Notes: generated by a model from the letters alone, not told the origin. A stretch of DNA of 33,268 nt from Gemmatimonadota bacterium (GCA_027294455.1 JAPULZ010000205.1:1-33268), one strand, 5' to 3'; positions 8,288 through 15,548 are shown, counted from the first letter of the stretch. A program made the numbers and translations.

Positions 8288-8769
8288 TTAATAAAACTGT
8301 TGCCCGAAAATAAAACTGTTGCCCGAATGAAACTGTTGCCCGGGCCCCGGCGTTGAAGCTACGGCCCGGCCAGCCCGGACGCGCCGAAGCCTGATGGTGT
8401 TGTCGGCCAGATCCGGCGCGGTCTGGGTGAGCAACACCTCGGGACCGTCGAAATCGAGTGTCCAGCTCGGAGCGACCCGGTGAGCTCGTAGGTGAGGGTG
8501 TCTCCTACCATTTCATAGCTTCCCACCAAGGCGATGGGACTCGTGCCCTGTCCGGGAAACGTGATCGTGACGTCGACGGCCATCAGTCCGTCGTCGAAGA
8601 ACACCCAGGTGCCCGACGTCGCTGCCACCCGGCTTCCGTCGGTAAAGCCGATGAAGAACCAGGTCCCCACGATGGACGTGTCTTGCGGTTCGAGGGGGTC
8701 GGCGCCGCACGCCCAACTCCCCGTGCCGAGGACCAACACCGCCATCGCCGCGGCCAGCGCCTTGCTCAC
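8288..8769 (-). pseudogene. Small lipoprotein-like gene with an internal frameshift
   Basis: GTG 8769, with GGAG 9 bases upstream, opens a signal sequence (SKALAAAMAVLVLGTGSWAC, then GADP). A possible but imperfect lipobox ends at the Cys. The mature part reads like a small beta-barrel or lipocalin-type domain: 'SIVGTWFFIGFTDGSR', 'SGTWVFFDDGLMAVDVT', 'ALVGSYEMVGDTLTYELTG'. After LTYELTG the frame turns into Arg/Pro/Cys-rich residues and stops at TAG 8359-8361. Shifting by one base at about 8455-8470 restores plausible sequence ('WTLDFDGPEVLLTQTAPDLA', then DNTIRLRRVRAG). That frame runs through the short direct repeats to TAA 8288-8290. Either the gene is disrupted or the assembly has an indel. 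It is divergent from the PadR gene, and the two may share the control region. Confidence 0.6.
8291..8343. repeat. Three short direct repeats (AACTGTTGCCCG core)
   Basis: TAAAACTGTTGCCCGAA occurs at 8292-8308 and 8311-8327. A diverged third copy, TGAAACTGTTGCCCGGG, follows at 8328-8343. They lie between the DUF1592 start and the frameshifted lipoprotein gene. In one minus-strand frame they encode a GQQF/GNSF tail, described under the 8288-8769 feature. Confidence 0.75.
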
Positions 8770-8843
8770 CGTTGGTTTCTCCAGAGGTCGCAGGTCGTGG
8801 TTTCGCAGCAAATCCTCGTCCAGGAATATAGGCAGCCGCGGCC

Positions 8844-8872
8844 TTGAAGAGCCTTGGTCATGGTTATATTAT
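8844..8872 (+). promoter_or_regulatory. Candidate sigma-70 promoter of the PadR gene
   Basis: TTGAAG (8844-8849) and TATTAT (8867-8872) are separated by 17 bases, close to the TTGACA/TATAAT consensus. The AT-rich patch stands out against the GC-rich surroundings. The operator-like palindrome at 8871-8895 begins at the end of the -10 box, so a bound regulator would block this promoter. Confidence 0.5.
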
Positions 8873-8895
8873 GTATCACACAATAGGTGATAAAT
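8871..8895. promoter_or_regulatory. Palindromic operator, probably for PadR
   Basis: ATGTATCAC (8871-8879) and GTGATAAAT (8887-8895) are inverted repeats matching at 8 of 9 positions around a 7-base spacer. The inner six bases of each arm, TATCAC/GTGATA, match perfectly. Known PadR operators are AT-rich dyads of similar size containing ATGTAT-like half-sites, so autoregulation is the simplest reading. Confidence 0.6.
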
Positions 8896-8933
8896 AGTAT
8901 GTGCAATCAATTTACATCGTGGGTGAGCCGATC

Positions 8934-9302
8934 ATGGGCGAGATGATGCGGGTTGAACAGGAGTTGCTCCGGGGCGCGGGGATGCTCTCGGTCATCAAGT
9001 TGTTGGGGCAAAACGAGATGTACGGCTACGAACTGGCCAAGACCCTCGACCGGCAGTCCGAGGGGGTGCTGGCCATGGGCCACTCGACCCTCTATCCCAT
9101 GCTCTACAATCTGGAGTCGAAGAAGCTGATCCGGCCCATCAGGCGCCGATCCCAGGAGGGCCGCATGCGCAAGTACTACGCGCTTACCGCCGAGGGAAGA
9201 GCGTGGCTCGAGGCGCGGGAGGGCCAGTGGACTCGCCTGGTCAAGGCCATGCGCAGGATCGGGCGTGGGGCGGAGCAGGTGCAGGCGGAGGGCGAAAGGT
9301 GA
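8934..9302 (+). CDS. PadR family transcriptional regulator
   Basis: The product is 122 residues from ATG 8934, with GGTGAG 6 bases upstream. GTG 8901 is an alternative start lying close to the operator. The winged-helix PadR domain fills the protein: 'LLRGAGMLSVIKLLGQNEMY', 'GYELAKTL', 'MGHSTLYPMLYNLESKKLI' and 'RKYYALTAEGRAWLEAREGQ'. PadR proteins are dimeric repressors, and many of this group sit directly ahead of an ADOP permease and control it. Here TGA 9300-9302 overlaps an ATG at 9302 in the typical coupled arrangement, but the following permease gene is destroyed. The regulator itself looks intact, so it may now control only itself, the divergent lipoprotein gene, or distant targets. 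Confidence 0.9.
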   Translation: MGEMMRVEQELLRGAGMLSVIKLLGQNEMYGYELAKTLDRQSEGVLAMGHSTLYPMLYNLESKKLIRPIRRRSQEGRMRKYYALTAEGRAWLEAREGQWTRLVKAMRRIGRGAEQVQAEGER

Positions 9303-9819
9303 TGAGGGATCTTCCGGAGAGCCTGCACGGAGTTTTGGCGATCCCGCGGGCAGTTCGGCTCCTCACCGTGACGAAGCGCGCCACGGCTTCAGCGTCGTGC
9401 GCTGAGCGCGCTTCCCCAGGAAGATTCCCATCTCCTCGTGCGACCGTTCTTCCAGTTCGTGTCTTCGGCACCCGTGTCTCGGAAGACTCCGTCGGCGTGC
9501 AAGTCGCTATCATCAATGAATTGATGGCCGAACGGATGTTCCCCGATCAGAATCCGCGGGGGCGCCGGGTTCGCTCGTGGCGTGATGAGGATAGCTACCG
9601 GGAAATTGTGGGTGGTGGGCAACGTTCGATTGGACAACGTGGCAGACGTCCTGCAGCCACTCTTCATCGTTCCTGCGAAGCAAGTGACTTCGGCGCGCAA
9701 TCGGAGCGTGGTTCGTGAGCATCACCGGGGGCTTGCTCCTGGTGGCCGTGCTCGCGTCGTACATGCCGGCGCGACGCGCGACGCGGGTGGACCCGGTGAA
9801 GGCCCTGCGCGAGGAGTAG
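9302..9819 (+). pseudogene. Decayed ADOP (MacB/FtsX-like) permease
   Basis: The ATG at 9302 overlaps the PadR stop, as in intact PadR-ADOP pairs, but only about 520 bp of an expected ~2.4-2.7 kb remains. Three fragments in three frames are recognisable. They are 'VAIINELMAERMFPDQNPRG' plus RRV and YREIVG at about 9496-9610, 'VVGNVRLDNVADVLQPLFIV' plus PAKQ at about 9610-9680, and the C-terminal 'LLLVAVLASYMPARRATRVD' plus PVKALREE ending at TAG 9817-9819. The intact permease at 30149 has the parallel 'VVMLNETLARRLFPDQDPIG' and a matching PAARASSVEPVEALRFD end. Large internal deletions and frameshifts make this a clear remnant. Confidence 0.8.
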
Positions 9820-10060
9820 CGCGCCCGTCCGAGATTCGGTTCGCCTGTCCTCGACCGGGCTTGACAGCGGGAAAAAATCACCATACCTAGCAATTAGCAA
9901 CGACTTAGGAGAGGGTGCGCGTTCAAGCACCGCGGAGCCTCTCCGTTCGACGGTTCCGCAACTCTGACGTCCGGTGAGCGACCCCCCCCAATCCGGCACG
10001 CGGAGCCGGGCGGTCGTGCTGTTCCGTATTCCCGGTTCAATTTGTAAGCGAGGCGATCAA

Positions 10061-10399
10061 ATGAAATCCCCATTCGTGCTGGCTGGTGTGTTGCTCATGT
10101 GTGCCTCCGCGCCCGCGGCGGCGCAGGACGTGTCCGGCCGCGTGTGGGTCGGCAACAGCGGTGCCGCCCAGGCCGTGGTCACGGTCTCGTGCGGCGAGGG
10201 AGGAGCCGTCAGCGCCACCACCGACGGCAACGGTGTTTATCGGATTGTGGCTCCCGAACTCGGAGAGTGCACGGTGCAGGTCTCGTTTCAAGGCAAGAAC
10301 TCCACCCGCATTGCCCTGCGCGTGGCCCAAGGGCGGACCACCGCCAACCTCGAGCTCACGGCACGCGGCAATGGGTGGTCCCTGACGAGGAGAGGATAG
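10061..10399 (+). CDS. Small secreted protein with carboxypeptidase-regulatory-like fold
   Basis: The product is 112 residues from ATG 10061, with GAGG 7 bases upstream. A signal peptide (MKSPFVLAGVLLMCASAPAA, cleaved after AAAQ) is followed by 'DVSGRVWVGNSGAAQAVVTV', 'ATTDGNGVYRIVAPELGECT' and 'VQGRTTANLEL'-like strands (actual text AQGRTTANLEL). The pattern of G-rich turns and a D-x-N/D-G-x-Y/F motif resembles a CarboxypepD_reg/prealbumin-like beta-sandwich, usually an adhesion or accessory module. It is the first gene of a three-gene operon, and the next gene starts 2 bases after its stop. The specific function is not recognised. Confidence 0.75.
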   Translation: MKSPFVLAGVLLMCASAPAAAQDVSGRVWVGNSGAAQAVVTVSCGEGGAVSATTDGNGVYRIVAPELGECTVQVSFQGKNSTRIALRVAQGRTTANLELTARGNGWSLTRRG

Positions 10400-10401
10400 C
10401 G

Positions 10402-11493
10402 ATGCCGGCCGACGCCGGCGGGTCCCCTCCCGCCGAGCACATTCCCGACCCCGCCCACGAGGGCAAGCCGCCCTCGAGAAGGCGGTCCAGCGAGGCGGTT
10501 CGCCGTCAAGAAAAATCCGGCCGCGACATTTGGTACTACATCGACGTGCTGGGACGGCCGGTCTCCGCGCTCTTCGCCGCGTTGGCGCTGGGGATGTTCG
10601 GTTTCTTTGGCCAGATGGCGCTGGAGCACAATCAGAACGCGCGCATGTACGTGGAGCTGATGAGCCAGCGGGAGCAGGCCGAGAGCGGGATTCGCAGCGA
10701 CATGTTCACGACCATCCTCAGCGAGTTCTTCACCATCGGAGCCAGCGGTCCGACGGACATCTCGGAACGGTTACTGCAGCTCGAGATGCTTGCCCTCAAC
10801 TTCGGCGAAACCCTGAGTCTCCGCCCACTCTTCCGGGAGCTGGAGCGCGATTTGGAAAGGGTGCGCTCTTCCGACGACTTGGAAACGGCGCGCCCTTCCG
10901 ACGGCATGGTCTGGCGGTTCAACAAGACGCTCTATATGAAACGCTTGCGGAGCTTGGCGAGCAAGGTAACGGGCTGGCAGCTCTCACGGCTCTCCATCAA
11001 CGGGGCGCGCTTCGCAATCGAGGTCCCGCTCGCGAAAGCAGCGGGGGACTCGAGTTACGTATGGCCCGACACCCAGGCTCATCGTGACTGGGCGCTCAAC
11101 GCGGAGGGCAGCGATGAGGATCAGCACACCTGGATCGCAGAGACAACGGAGCGGATGGCAGGGTTCACCATCGGCGGCATCAAACGAAGCTTCACGGCGA
11201 CGTTCTCGGAGGCGAACCCTGATAGAGGTACCGTCCGCGTGTCTCTGAAAATCGTGTCGAGTGATCAAACGCGTCCAACCGAGATGGAATTCGACTTGGG
11301 CTACTTCGACTTTCCGATGATCGACAACACGCGGCTGTCGGAGGATCATCGTTTCGCCATGGTGATGGACGGTTTCGAAGACGACTACATCAAGCTCGTT
11401 GCGGTGTCGTTCCCCGGGCTGTACGCGAGCCAACGGGAGAAACCATTTCTCAACGAGGTCATCACGCAAGTTCACGACCAAACCGAACGGTGA
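10402..11493 (+). CDS. Single-pass membrane protein of unknown function
   Basis: The product is 363 residues. ATG 10402 follows the upstream stop by 2 bases and is served by GAGAGG inside the end of that gene. A basic, Pro/Ser-rich cytoplasmic N-terminus (residues 1-45, with 'SRRRSSEAVRRQEKSGRD') leads to one transmembrane helix at about 53-74 ('VSALFAALALGMFGFFGQMA'). The charge distribution predicts a large C-terminal domain outside the cytoplasm. It is mostly helical and polar at first ('LFRELERDLERV') and then mixed. I recognise no family. Its stop overlaps a potential GTG of the next gene (GTGA), so the genes are probably translated together. Confidence 0.8.
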   Translation: MPADAGGSPPAEHIPDPAHEGKPPSRRRSSEAVRRQEKSGRDIWYYIDVLGRPVSALFAALALGMFGFFGQMALEHNQNARMYVELMSQREQAESGIRSDMFTTILSEFFTIGASGPTDISERLLQLEMLALNFGETLSLRPLFRELERDLERVRSSDDLETARPSDGMVWRFNKTLYMKRLRSLASKVTGWQLSRLSINGARFAIEVPLAKAAGDSSYVWPDTQAHRDWALNAEGSDEDQHTWIAETTERMAGFTIGGIKRSFTATFSEANPDRGTVRVSLKIVSSDQTRPTEMEFDLGYFDFPMIDNTRLSEDHRFAMVMDGFEDDYIKLVAVSFPGLYASQREKPFLNEVITQVHDQTER

Positions 11494-11504
11494 GGCACCA
11501 GGCG

Positions 11505-11972
11505 ATGAAGCGCAAATTCCTGCAAACGTTGATGTGCATTCCGGCGCTAGCTATATGGGCACCCGGCGCGCTGGCCCAAGGCACCACGAAGGCTTCGAAG
11601 GGAGAGTTGATCTGGGTGGGAGCCCCGCCGGCCGATGTGACTTTCGACGTCACGGTGACGTTCGATACCACGAAGGCGATCAAGCTGGTGCTGAACGGCA
11701 TCGTCATGGATTTCGAAGGGGACAAGTACCCATTTGCCGATATCGATTGGGATGGCACCCGCATCAACTTTTCCCTCACCCCGGGAGACGGGCCCGTCTT
11801 GTGTGTGTTGAAACGCCAGGAGGGTGAGCGTTTCGCCGGCCACTGTCCGCGAGATGGTCCCGAGCGGGATGCGTTGATTCGCATCACCATCGATTCGCTG
11901 GAGCTACCGGCCGTCAAGTCAGAAGAAGCCGGAGGGCGCTCCTTACAGCGCGGCGGCGCACCGATACATTAG
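11505..11972 (+). CDS. Secreted hypothetical protein
   Basis: The product is 155 residues from ATG 11505, with GAGG 9 bases upstream. GTG 11490 overlaps the previous stop and is an alternative start. A signal peptide (MKRKFLQTLMCIPALAIWAP, ending GALAQ) precedes a beta-rich mature domain: 'ADVTFDVTVTFDTTKAIKLV', 'NGIVMDFEGDKYPFADIDWD' and 'TPGDGPVLCVLKRQEGERFA'. It has two Cys residues ('VLCVLK' and 'GHCPRD') that could pair in the periplasm. I do not recognise the family. As the third gene of the 10061-11972 operon it probably works with the membrane protein before it. Confidence 0.72.
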   Translation: MKRKFLQTLMCIPALAIWAPGALAQGTTKASKGELIWVGAPPADVTFDVTVTFDTTKAIKLVLNGIVMDFEGDKYPFADIDWDGTRINFSLTPGDGPVLCVLKRQEGERFAGHCPRDGPERDALIRITIDSLELPAVKSEEAGGRSLQRGGAPIH

Positions 11973-12041
11973 CGCGTCGCCCTCCGGGGGCTTCTGATGT
12001 GCAAGTGTTCCATCTTCGCTCCAGCGTGAGGCCCTCGAGCG

Positions 12042-12266
12042 GCTGGTGACGGCCCCAACACGATCATGATAGTAGGTCACGGGGCCGTGCGCGGCCGGGT
12101 GATGGGAGAGGACTTCCGGCGCCCGGCGCGCCCCGACGAGATCGCACAGATGCGGCAACTGGTCCGACGGTCCTTGGCGGAGAGGGCGTGGGGCATGTCG
12201 GCCGGGTCGGGGTACACGCCGGGACGTTGGCGCACGACCGACGAGGTCGTGGCACTCGTCGAAGAG
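12042..12266 (+). pseudogene. N-acyl-D-amino-acid deacylase (amidohydrolase family 3) fragment
   Basis: The frame reading 'GPNTIMIVGHGAVRGRVMGE', 'PDEIAQMRQLVRRSLAERAW' and 'GMSAGSGYTPGRWRTTDEVV' plus ALVEE matches the interior of D-aminoacylase-type amidohydrolases: the GH-x-x-(V/L)R-x-x-VMG motif and the G-(A/M)-(F/S)-(G/S)-x-S-x-GL/GSGY-x-PG segment. An upstream piece, EALERLVTAP, is in another frame. Only ~75 of ~500 residues survive. At about 12266 the similarity stops and a DUF2911 fragment begins on the other strand. Confidence 0.65.
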
Positions 12267-12341
12267 GATGTCCCGACTGGTCTCGATGGTGGTGGCCCAG
12301 TTGGCGCCGGGCTTCCACACCTTGCCCCAGGGTATCACCAA
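12261..12341 (-). pseudogene. DUF2911 protein fragment
   Basis: On the minus strand the sequence 'VIPWGKVWKPGANWATTIET' plus SRDILF matches the core DUF2911 signature (LVP-Y/W-G-x-VW-x-x-GAN-x-ATT-x-x-x-x-x-D). The rest of the ~170-residue protein is absent on either side. Only about 27 residues remain, so it is a relic rather than a gene. Confidence 0.55.
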
Positions 12342-12375
12342 AGCGCGATTTTGACCGGATCGGGCTCATCGATCT

Positions 12376-14223
12376 TCAATCGCAGTACCCTCCCTCGACG
12401 GTGACCGTGCGGAGAACGGCTTGCGCGGCCGTCCGATCGGCGGGCTCCGCGAGTTGCACGGCGGTATCGGCCTGGGCGATGGCGAGCTCACATTGGCCGT
12501 CGGCGGCGGCGGCCTCGGCCACCATCGCCCGCAGCCTCCACGCCTCCGGGCGTTGCCGCATCACCGAGAACAACACGCTCACCGCCCCGCCCGCGTCGCC
12601 CGCACGTTGCAGCATCTCGGCCCGCACCAACGCGATTTCCTGGAGGTCTCCATGTATGTGGGCCGCGGCCTCGAGTGCGGTGAGGGCTTCGGCGACGCGG
12701 CCGGTGCGGCCGAGAGCTATGGCGAGCAGGATCCTGGATGAAAGTAGGGTGGAATCGATGGAGATGGCGTGTTCGAGTAGCGGGATCGCCGGCTCGTAGC
12801 GCCCGGTTGCCGTGTAGAGGCGGCCCAGGTCCTCGAGCAGCGGAATGTGGTCGGGGTTCAGCCGGACCGCCGTCCGCATTTCCCGATCGCCCAGCACGCT
12901 GTCGCCTCGCTCGAAGGCCAGGCTGCTCAGCACCCAGTGACTCTTGAACGAATTGGGAGCTTCGCGGAGCATTTGCGCGGACAGCGTCTCGTTGGTGCGC
13001 CACATCCCGGCGCGCAGCATGCTCCGGCCGGCCAGCGCGATGAGTACGACAGCGGCGAGCAGCGCGAGCCGGCGCTGGTGGACTTGCCACGTCGTAGCTG
13101 CGGTCGCCGCGAGTCCGCCAACGGCGAGAGCCCAACCAACCGAAGGCAAGAAAAGGAGCCGCTCGGCAAGCAGAACTTCCAGCGGCACAACGACATTCGA
13201 GACGATGGAGATCGTTATCGCGAACAGGGCTGCGCCAACCACCGCGGGCTGCCCCCGCTCGCGAGCGGTCCACACCAGCACGGCCAATGCGCTCCAGACG
13301 ACGAGGGCCAATGCATGGGTCGGACCCAATGACGGATCGGGTACCAGGTGGCGGGGTGAGTAGTCGGCCGACAGCCAAACGGGAACGAACAGGATCTGCA
13401 GCCACTTGAGGGATACGGGGAGCATGACGGCCGTGCGTGCCGCGACGGAGCTGGGGTCTAGGCCCGTTGCCAAGCCACCCGAGTCCGCCATCCCCGCGGT
13501 GATCTGCGCCCGCAGCACGAGATAGATGCCCAGCACCGTCACGGTCGTGACCCCGACCAGCCATTCTCGCCGCACGACCCTGCGGAACAGCCCGCCGTGT
13601 CTCCTGGCGTGGACCCACCAGAGGAGAAGCAACGCCGCCGGAAAGGTGATGACATGTTCCTTCGCACCGACGCCGAATGCCACGGCCATCGCGGCAACGG
13701 CAAGCAGCGTACCACGGGTCGGGGTGTCGTCGGTTTGGCAACGCCGCCATGCCGCGACGAGCGCGACGAGATATCCGAGTGCGGCCCACAATTCCGCCTG
13801 GCCGACCACGTTGGCGGTGACTTCCACATGGACCGGATGCACCGCAAACACGAGCCCGGCCAGCAAACCAACCGTTGGGGTGAACAGCAGCGTGCCGAGT
13901 AGCGCCACCAATCCGGCAATCACGCTGTAGAGGGCGATGCTCACGGCATGGAACACCGCGGGGCTCCCGCCGCCGACTGCCCACTCGACTGCGAACCCGA
14001 TCAACGTGACCGGCCGCCATAGGACGCCACCGTGTTCTTGGGGCCAGTACGGGGCCGCGAACAATGCACCGAGCTCACTGAGCTGGTGCACGGCCTCCCG
14101 TTGCTCGACAATCCACATGTCGTCGTACACGAATCCGTTGACCACGGAGGGTAGTGCGACGACGAGCGCGGTGAGGGCCGCCGCGAGCACCGGCAATCGG
14201 CCTCGGATGACGACATTTTTCAC
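12376..14223 (-). CDS. TMTC-like TPR membrane protein (putative GT-C glycosyltransferase)
   Basis: I start at GTG 14223 because GGAG lies 5 bases upstream; in-frame sequence further upstream is Arg/Pro-rich and not protein-like. The product is 615 residues. About ten transmembrane helices fill residues 10-395. The first luminal loop carries 'NGFVYDDMWIVEQ', with the acidic pair D34-D35 expected in GT-C enzymes. Also visible are 'VHPVHVEVTANVVGQAELWA', 'LSADYSP' and 'AERLLFLPSVGWALAVGG', all hallmarks of TMTC/DUF1736 proteins. Residues ~410-600 hold TPR repeats ('ALGRTGRVAEALTALEAAA'). Eukaryotic TMTCs are protein O-mannosyltransferases. The bacterial homologues are presumed to glycosylate exported proteins from a polyprenyl-phosphate sugar, but this is inference. 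It stands alone, downstream of a hairpin. Confidence 0.85.
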   Translation of the reverse strand: MKNVVIRGRLPVLAAALTALVVALPSVVNGFVYDDMWIVEQREAVHQLSELGALFAAPYWPQEHGGVLWRPVTLIGFAVEWAVGGGSPAVFHAVSIALYSVIAGLVALLGTLLFTPTVGLLAGLVFAVHPVHVEVTANVVGQAELWAALGYLVALVAAWRRCQTDDTPTRGTLLAVAAMAVAFGVGAKEHVITFPAALLLLWWVHARRHGGLFRRVVRREWLVGVTTVTVLGIYLVLRAQITAGMADSGGLATGLDPSSVAARTAVMLPVSLKWLQILFVPVWLSADYSPRHLVPDPSLGPTHALALVVWSALAVLVWTARERGQPAVVGAALFAITISIVSNVVVPLEVLLAERLLFLPSVGWALAVGGLAATAATTWQVHQRRLALLAAVVLIALAGRSMLRAGMWRTNETLSAQMLREAPNSFKSHWVLSSLAFERGDSVLGDREMRTAVRLNPDHIPLLEDLGRLYTATGRYEPAIPLLEHAISIDSTLLSSRILLAIALGRTGRVAEALTALEAAAHIHGDLQEIALVRAEMLQRAGDAGGAVSVLFSVMRQRPEAWRLRAMVAEAAAADGQCELAIAQADTAVQLAEPADRTAAQAVLRTVTVEGGYCD

Positions 14224-14284
14224 GGCTGCTCCATTGGTGCGCGGAGGAATCGCCCCTATGATAAGAGGTAACCGCCGCAAGACA

Positions 14285-14322
14285 ACACATCCCGGCCCGT
14301 TTGCCCACGGACCGGGATGTGT
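14285..14322 (-). terminator. Hairpin terminator after the duplicated-domain lipoprotein gene
   Basis: A perfect 11-bp stem, ACACATCCCGG (14285-14295) with CCGGGATGTGT (14312-14322), surrounds a 16-base loop. It lies about 40 bases past the stop of the 14364-15548 gene on the minus strand. The sequence after the stem is only mildly T-rich, so termination efficiency is uncertain. Confidence 0.6.
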
Positions 14323-14363
14323 GTCGTGCAGTGTTGGCGGCGACGGCCGCCCGGCACTGCTTG

Positions 14364-15548
14364 CTACCGCAAGAACGCTCTTGTGGTTGCGTCGTATACG
14401 CTCGTCTTGACGACCGCGCCGCCGCGTCGCGGGTCGACATAGTCCACAGAAATGACGGCGGGGTCGTTGCGCGACCGCCGGAGGATCCATGCGCCGGCCG
14501 GCGCTTCCCGGGAGATGCCGCTGCACGATCTCGACCGGGCTTGCTGCGAGTCGGCTCGTCCCGGCATCCACACGCGGCACTGGCCTATTCGGGGGAAGTG
14601 GCGTACTTCGACACTCAGCGGAGGTTGTCCGCCGGCTTCCAACGGAGTGTCGGCTCCGGCTCCACGACTGCCGGGTCCCTCCTGGTCGGTGCCCCGGGCC
14701 TGGGGAGTGCTCCGGCCGTTACCGCTGTTGGAATTGCCGGCGTTGGCATTCGCGTTGCCGTTGCCGCGACGGCCGTTGTTGTTGGCATTCCCATTGTTGG
14801 AGCGGTTGCTGCTTGTGGTGTCGGCCTGTGCCGTGTCGGCTCCACCCGCCGAGTTGCCACGGCCATTCCCGTTGCCATTGCCGTTTCCGACGCCGTTACC
14901 TCTTCGTCCGCCGGCGTTGGTGGTGTCGGCCCCGCCGCTGGAGTTGCCTCCACCGTTGCGAACGCGCTCGCGGCCCGGGGGCGTGACGGGGCGGCCGGTT
15001 TCGGGTTGCCGCTGCACCGGGGTCCGCTGCACCACGATGGGCGCCATGTTGTCATCGTCCTCGGCCAGGGCGAGGTCCTGCAGGTATCGGCCCGATTGGG
15101 CGTCATAGACGCGGACGGCCACGATCCGGCCGGATCGCCGCTGGTGGACGTACCGCACCCGGATGTGGTGGCGCAGGTGGGCCGGCCGGTACAGGATCCA
15201 GGATCCCGCCGGCGCGTCTGCCAGGATTCCCGGACAGCTCTCCTGCCGGGCCTGGCGGCCCGGTGCGACGTCCTCGAGCCACACTCGGCACATGCCCGAG
15301 GAGGGCAGGTGGCCACGGGGCACGCCCAGCCGCGGGACTTCCCGCCGCGCCGGCGGTGGTGTTGGGCGGGGTGGCGGCTCGGGCTCCGTGGTTCTGGGCA
15401 CGGGTCTCCGCCGTGGGGTGGGCTGGGGCGGGGTCTCCGGCTCGTTGTTCTCGGGAGCCGGTTTCCGTTCGGCCGGCTTGATGACGACCGTACAGGCGCC
15501 CGAGAGGAGGCACAGGAGGCCGATTGAGGCAAATCGTGACATGGACAT
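14364..15548 (-). CDS. Lipoprotein with duplicated Cys-pair domain and Asn/Gly-rich linker
   Basis: The product is 394 residues from ATG 15548, with AAGGA 9 bases upstream. The signal sequence ends in LLSGAC, a probable lipidation site at Cys19. A Pro/Arg/Glu-rich spacer (about 25-70) leads to domain A (about 80-155): 'GMCRVWLEDVAPGRQARQES', then CPGI, 'APAGSWIL' and 'VRVYDAQSGRYL'. A long Asn/Gly/Ala linker (about 195-300, 'NGVGNGNGNGNGRGN') follows. Domain B (about 318-394) repeats the pattern: 'GQCRVWMPGRADSQQARSRS', then CSGI, 'APAGAWIL' and 'VYDATTRAFL'. Each copy has two Cys spaced about 20 residues apart and a YV-x-x-RR-x-G motif. The CRVW-PGR-(Q)-SC core is familiar from uncharacterised envelope proteins. 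The function is unknown. Confidence 0.8.
   Translation of the reverse strand: MSMSRFASIGLLCLLSGACTVVIKPAERKPAPENNEPETPPQPTPRRRPVPRTTEPEPPPRPTPPPARREVPRLGVPRGHLPSSGMCRVWLEDVAPGRQARQESCPGILADAPAGSWILYRPAHLRHHIRVRYVHQRRSGRIVAVRVYDAQSGRYLQDLALAEDDDNMAPIVVQRTPVQRQPETGRPVTPPGRERVRNGGGNSSGGADTTNAGGRRGNGVGNGNGNGNGRGNSAGGADTAQADTTSSNRSNNGNANNNGRRGNGNANANAGNSNSGNGRSTPQARGTDQEGPGSRGAGADTPLEAGGQPPLSVEVRHFPRIGQCRVWMPGRADSQQARSRSCSGISREAPAGAWILRRSRNDPAVISVDYVDPRRGGAVVKTSVYDATTRAFLR

Noticed and set aside
9820..10060. Possible RNA gene between the dead permease and the three-gene operon
   Set aside because: I could find no tRNA-like cloverleaf, riboswitch core or strong hairpin. It appears to be ordinary upstream sequence.
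10099..10401. N-terminal 101 codons of an open frame upstream of the 10402 membrane protein
   Set aside because: The segment overlaps the small secreted protein in another frame and is Arg/Gly-rich. The ribosome site at 10390 supports ATG 10402.
14224..14580. N-terminal extension of the TMTC-like protein to 14580
   Set aside because: It covers the terminator hairpin and part of the lipoprotein gene. It is low in hydrophobic residues and has no ribosome site, whereas GTG 14223 has GGAG at ideal spacing.
14728..14910. GTT/GCC-rich repeat region as a separate satellite
   Set aside because: It is the Asn/Gly/Ala linker of the lipoprotein read from the opposite strand. No regular unit is maintained.
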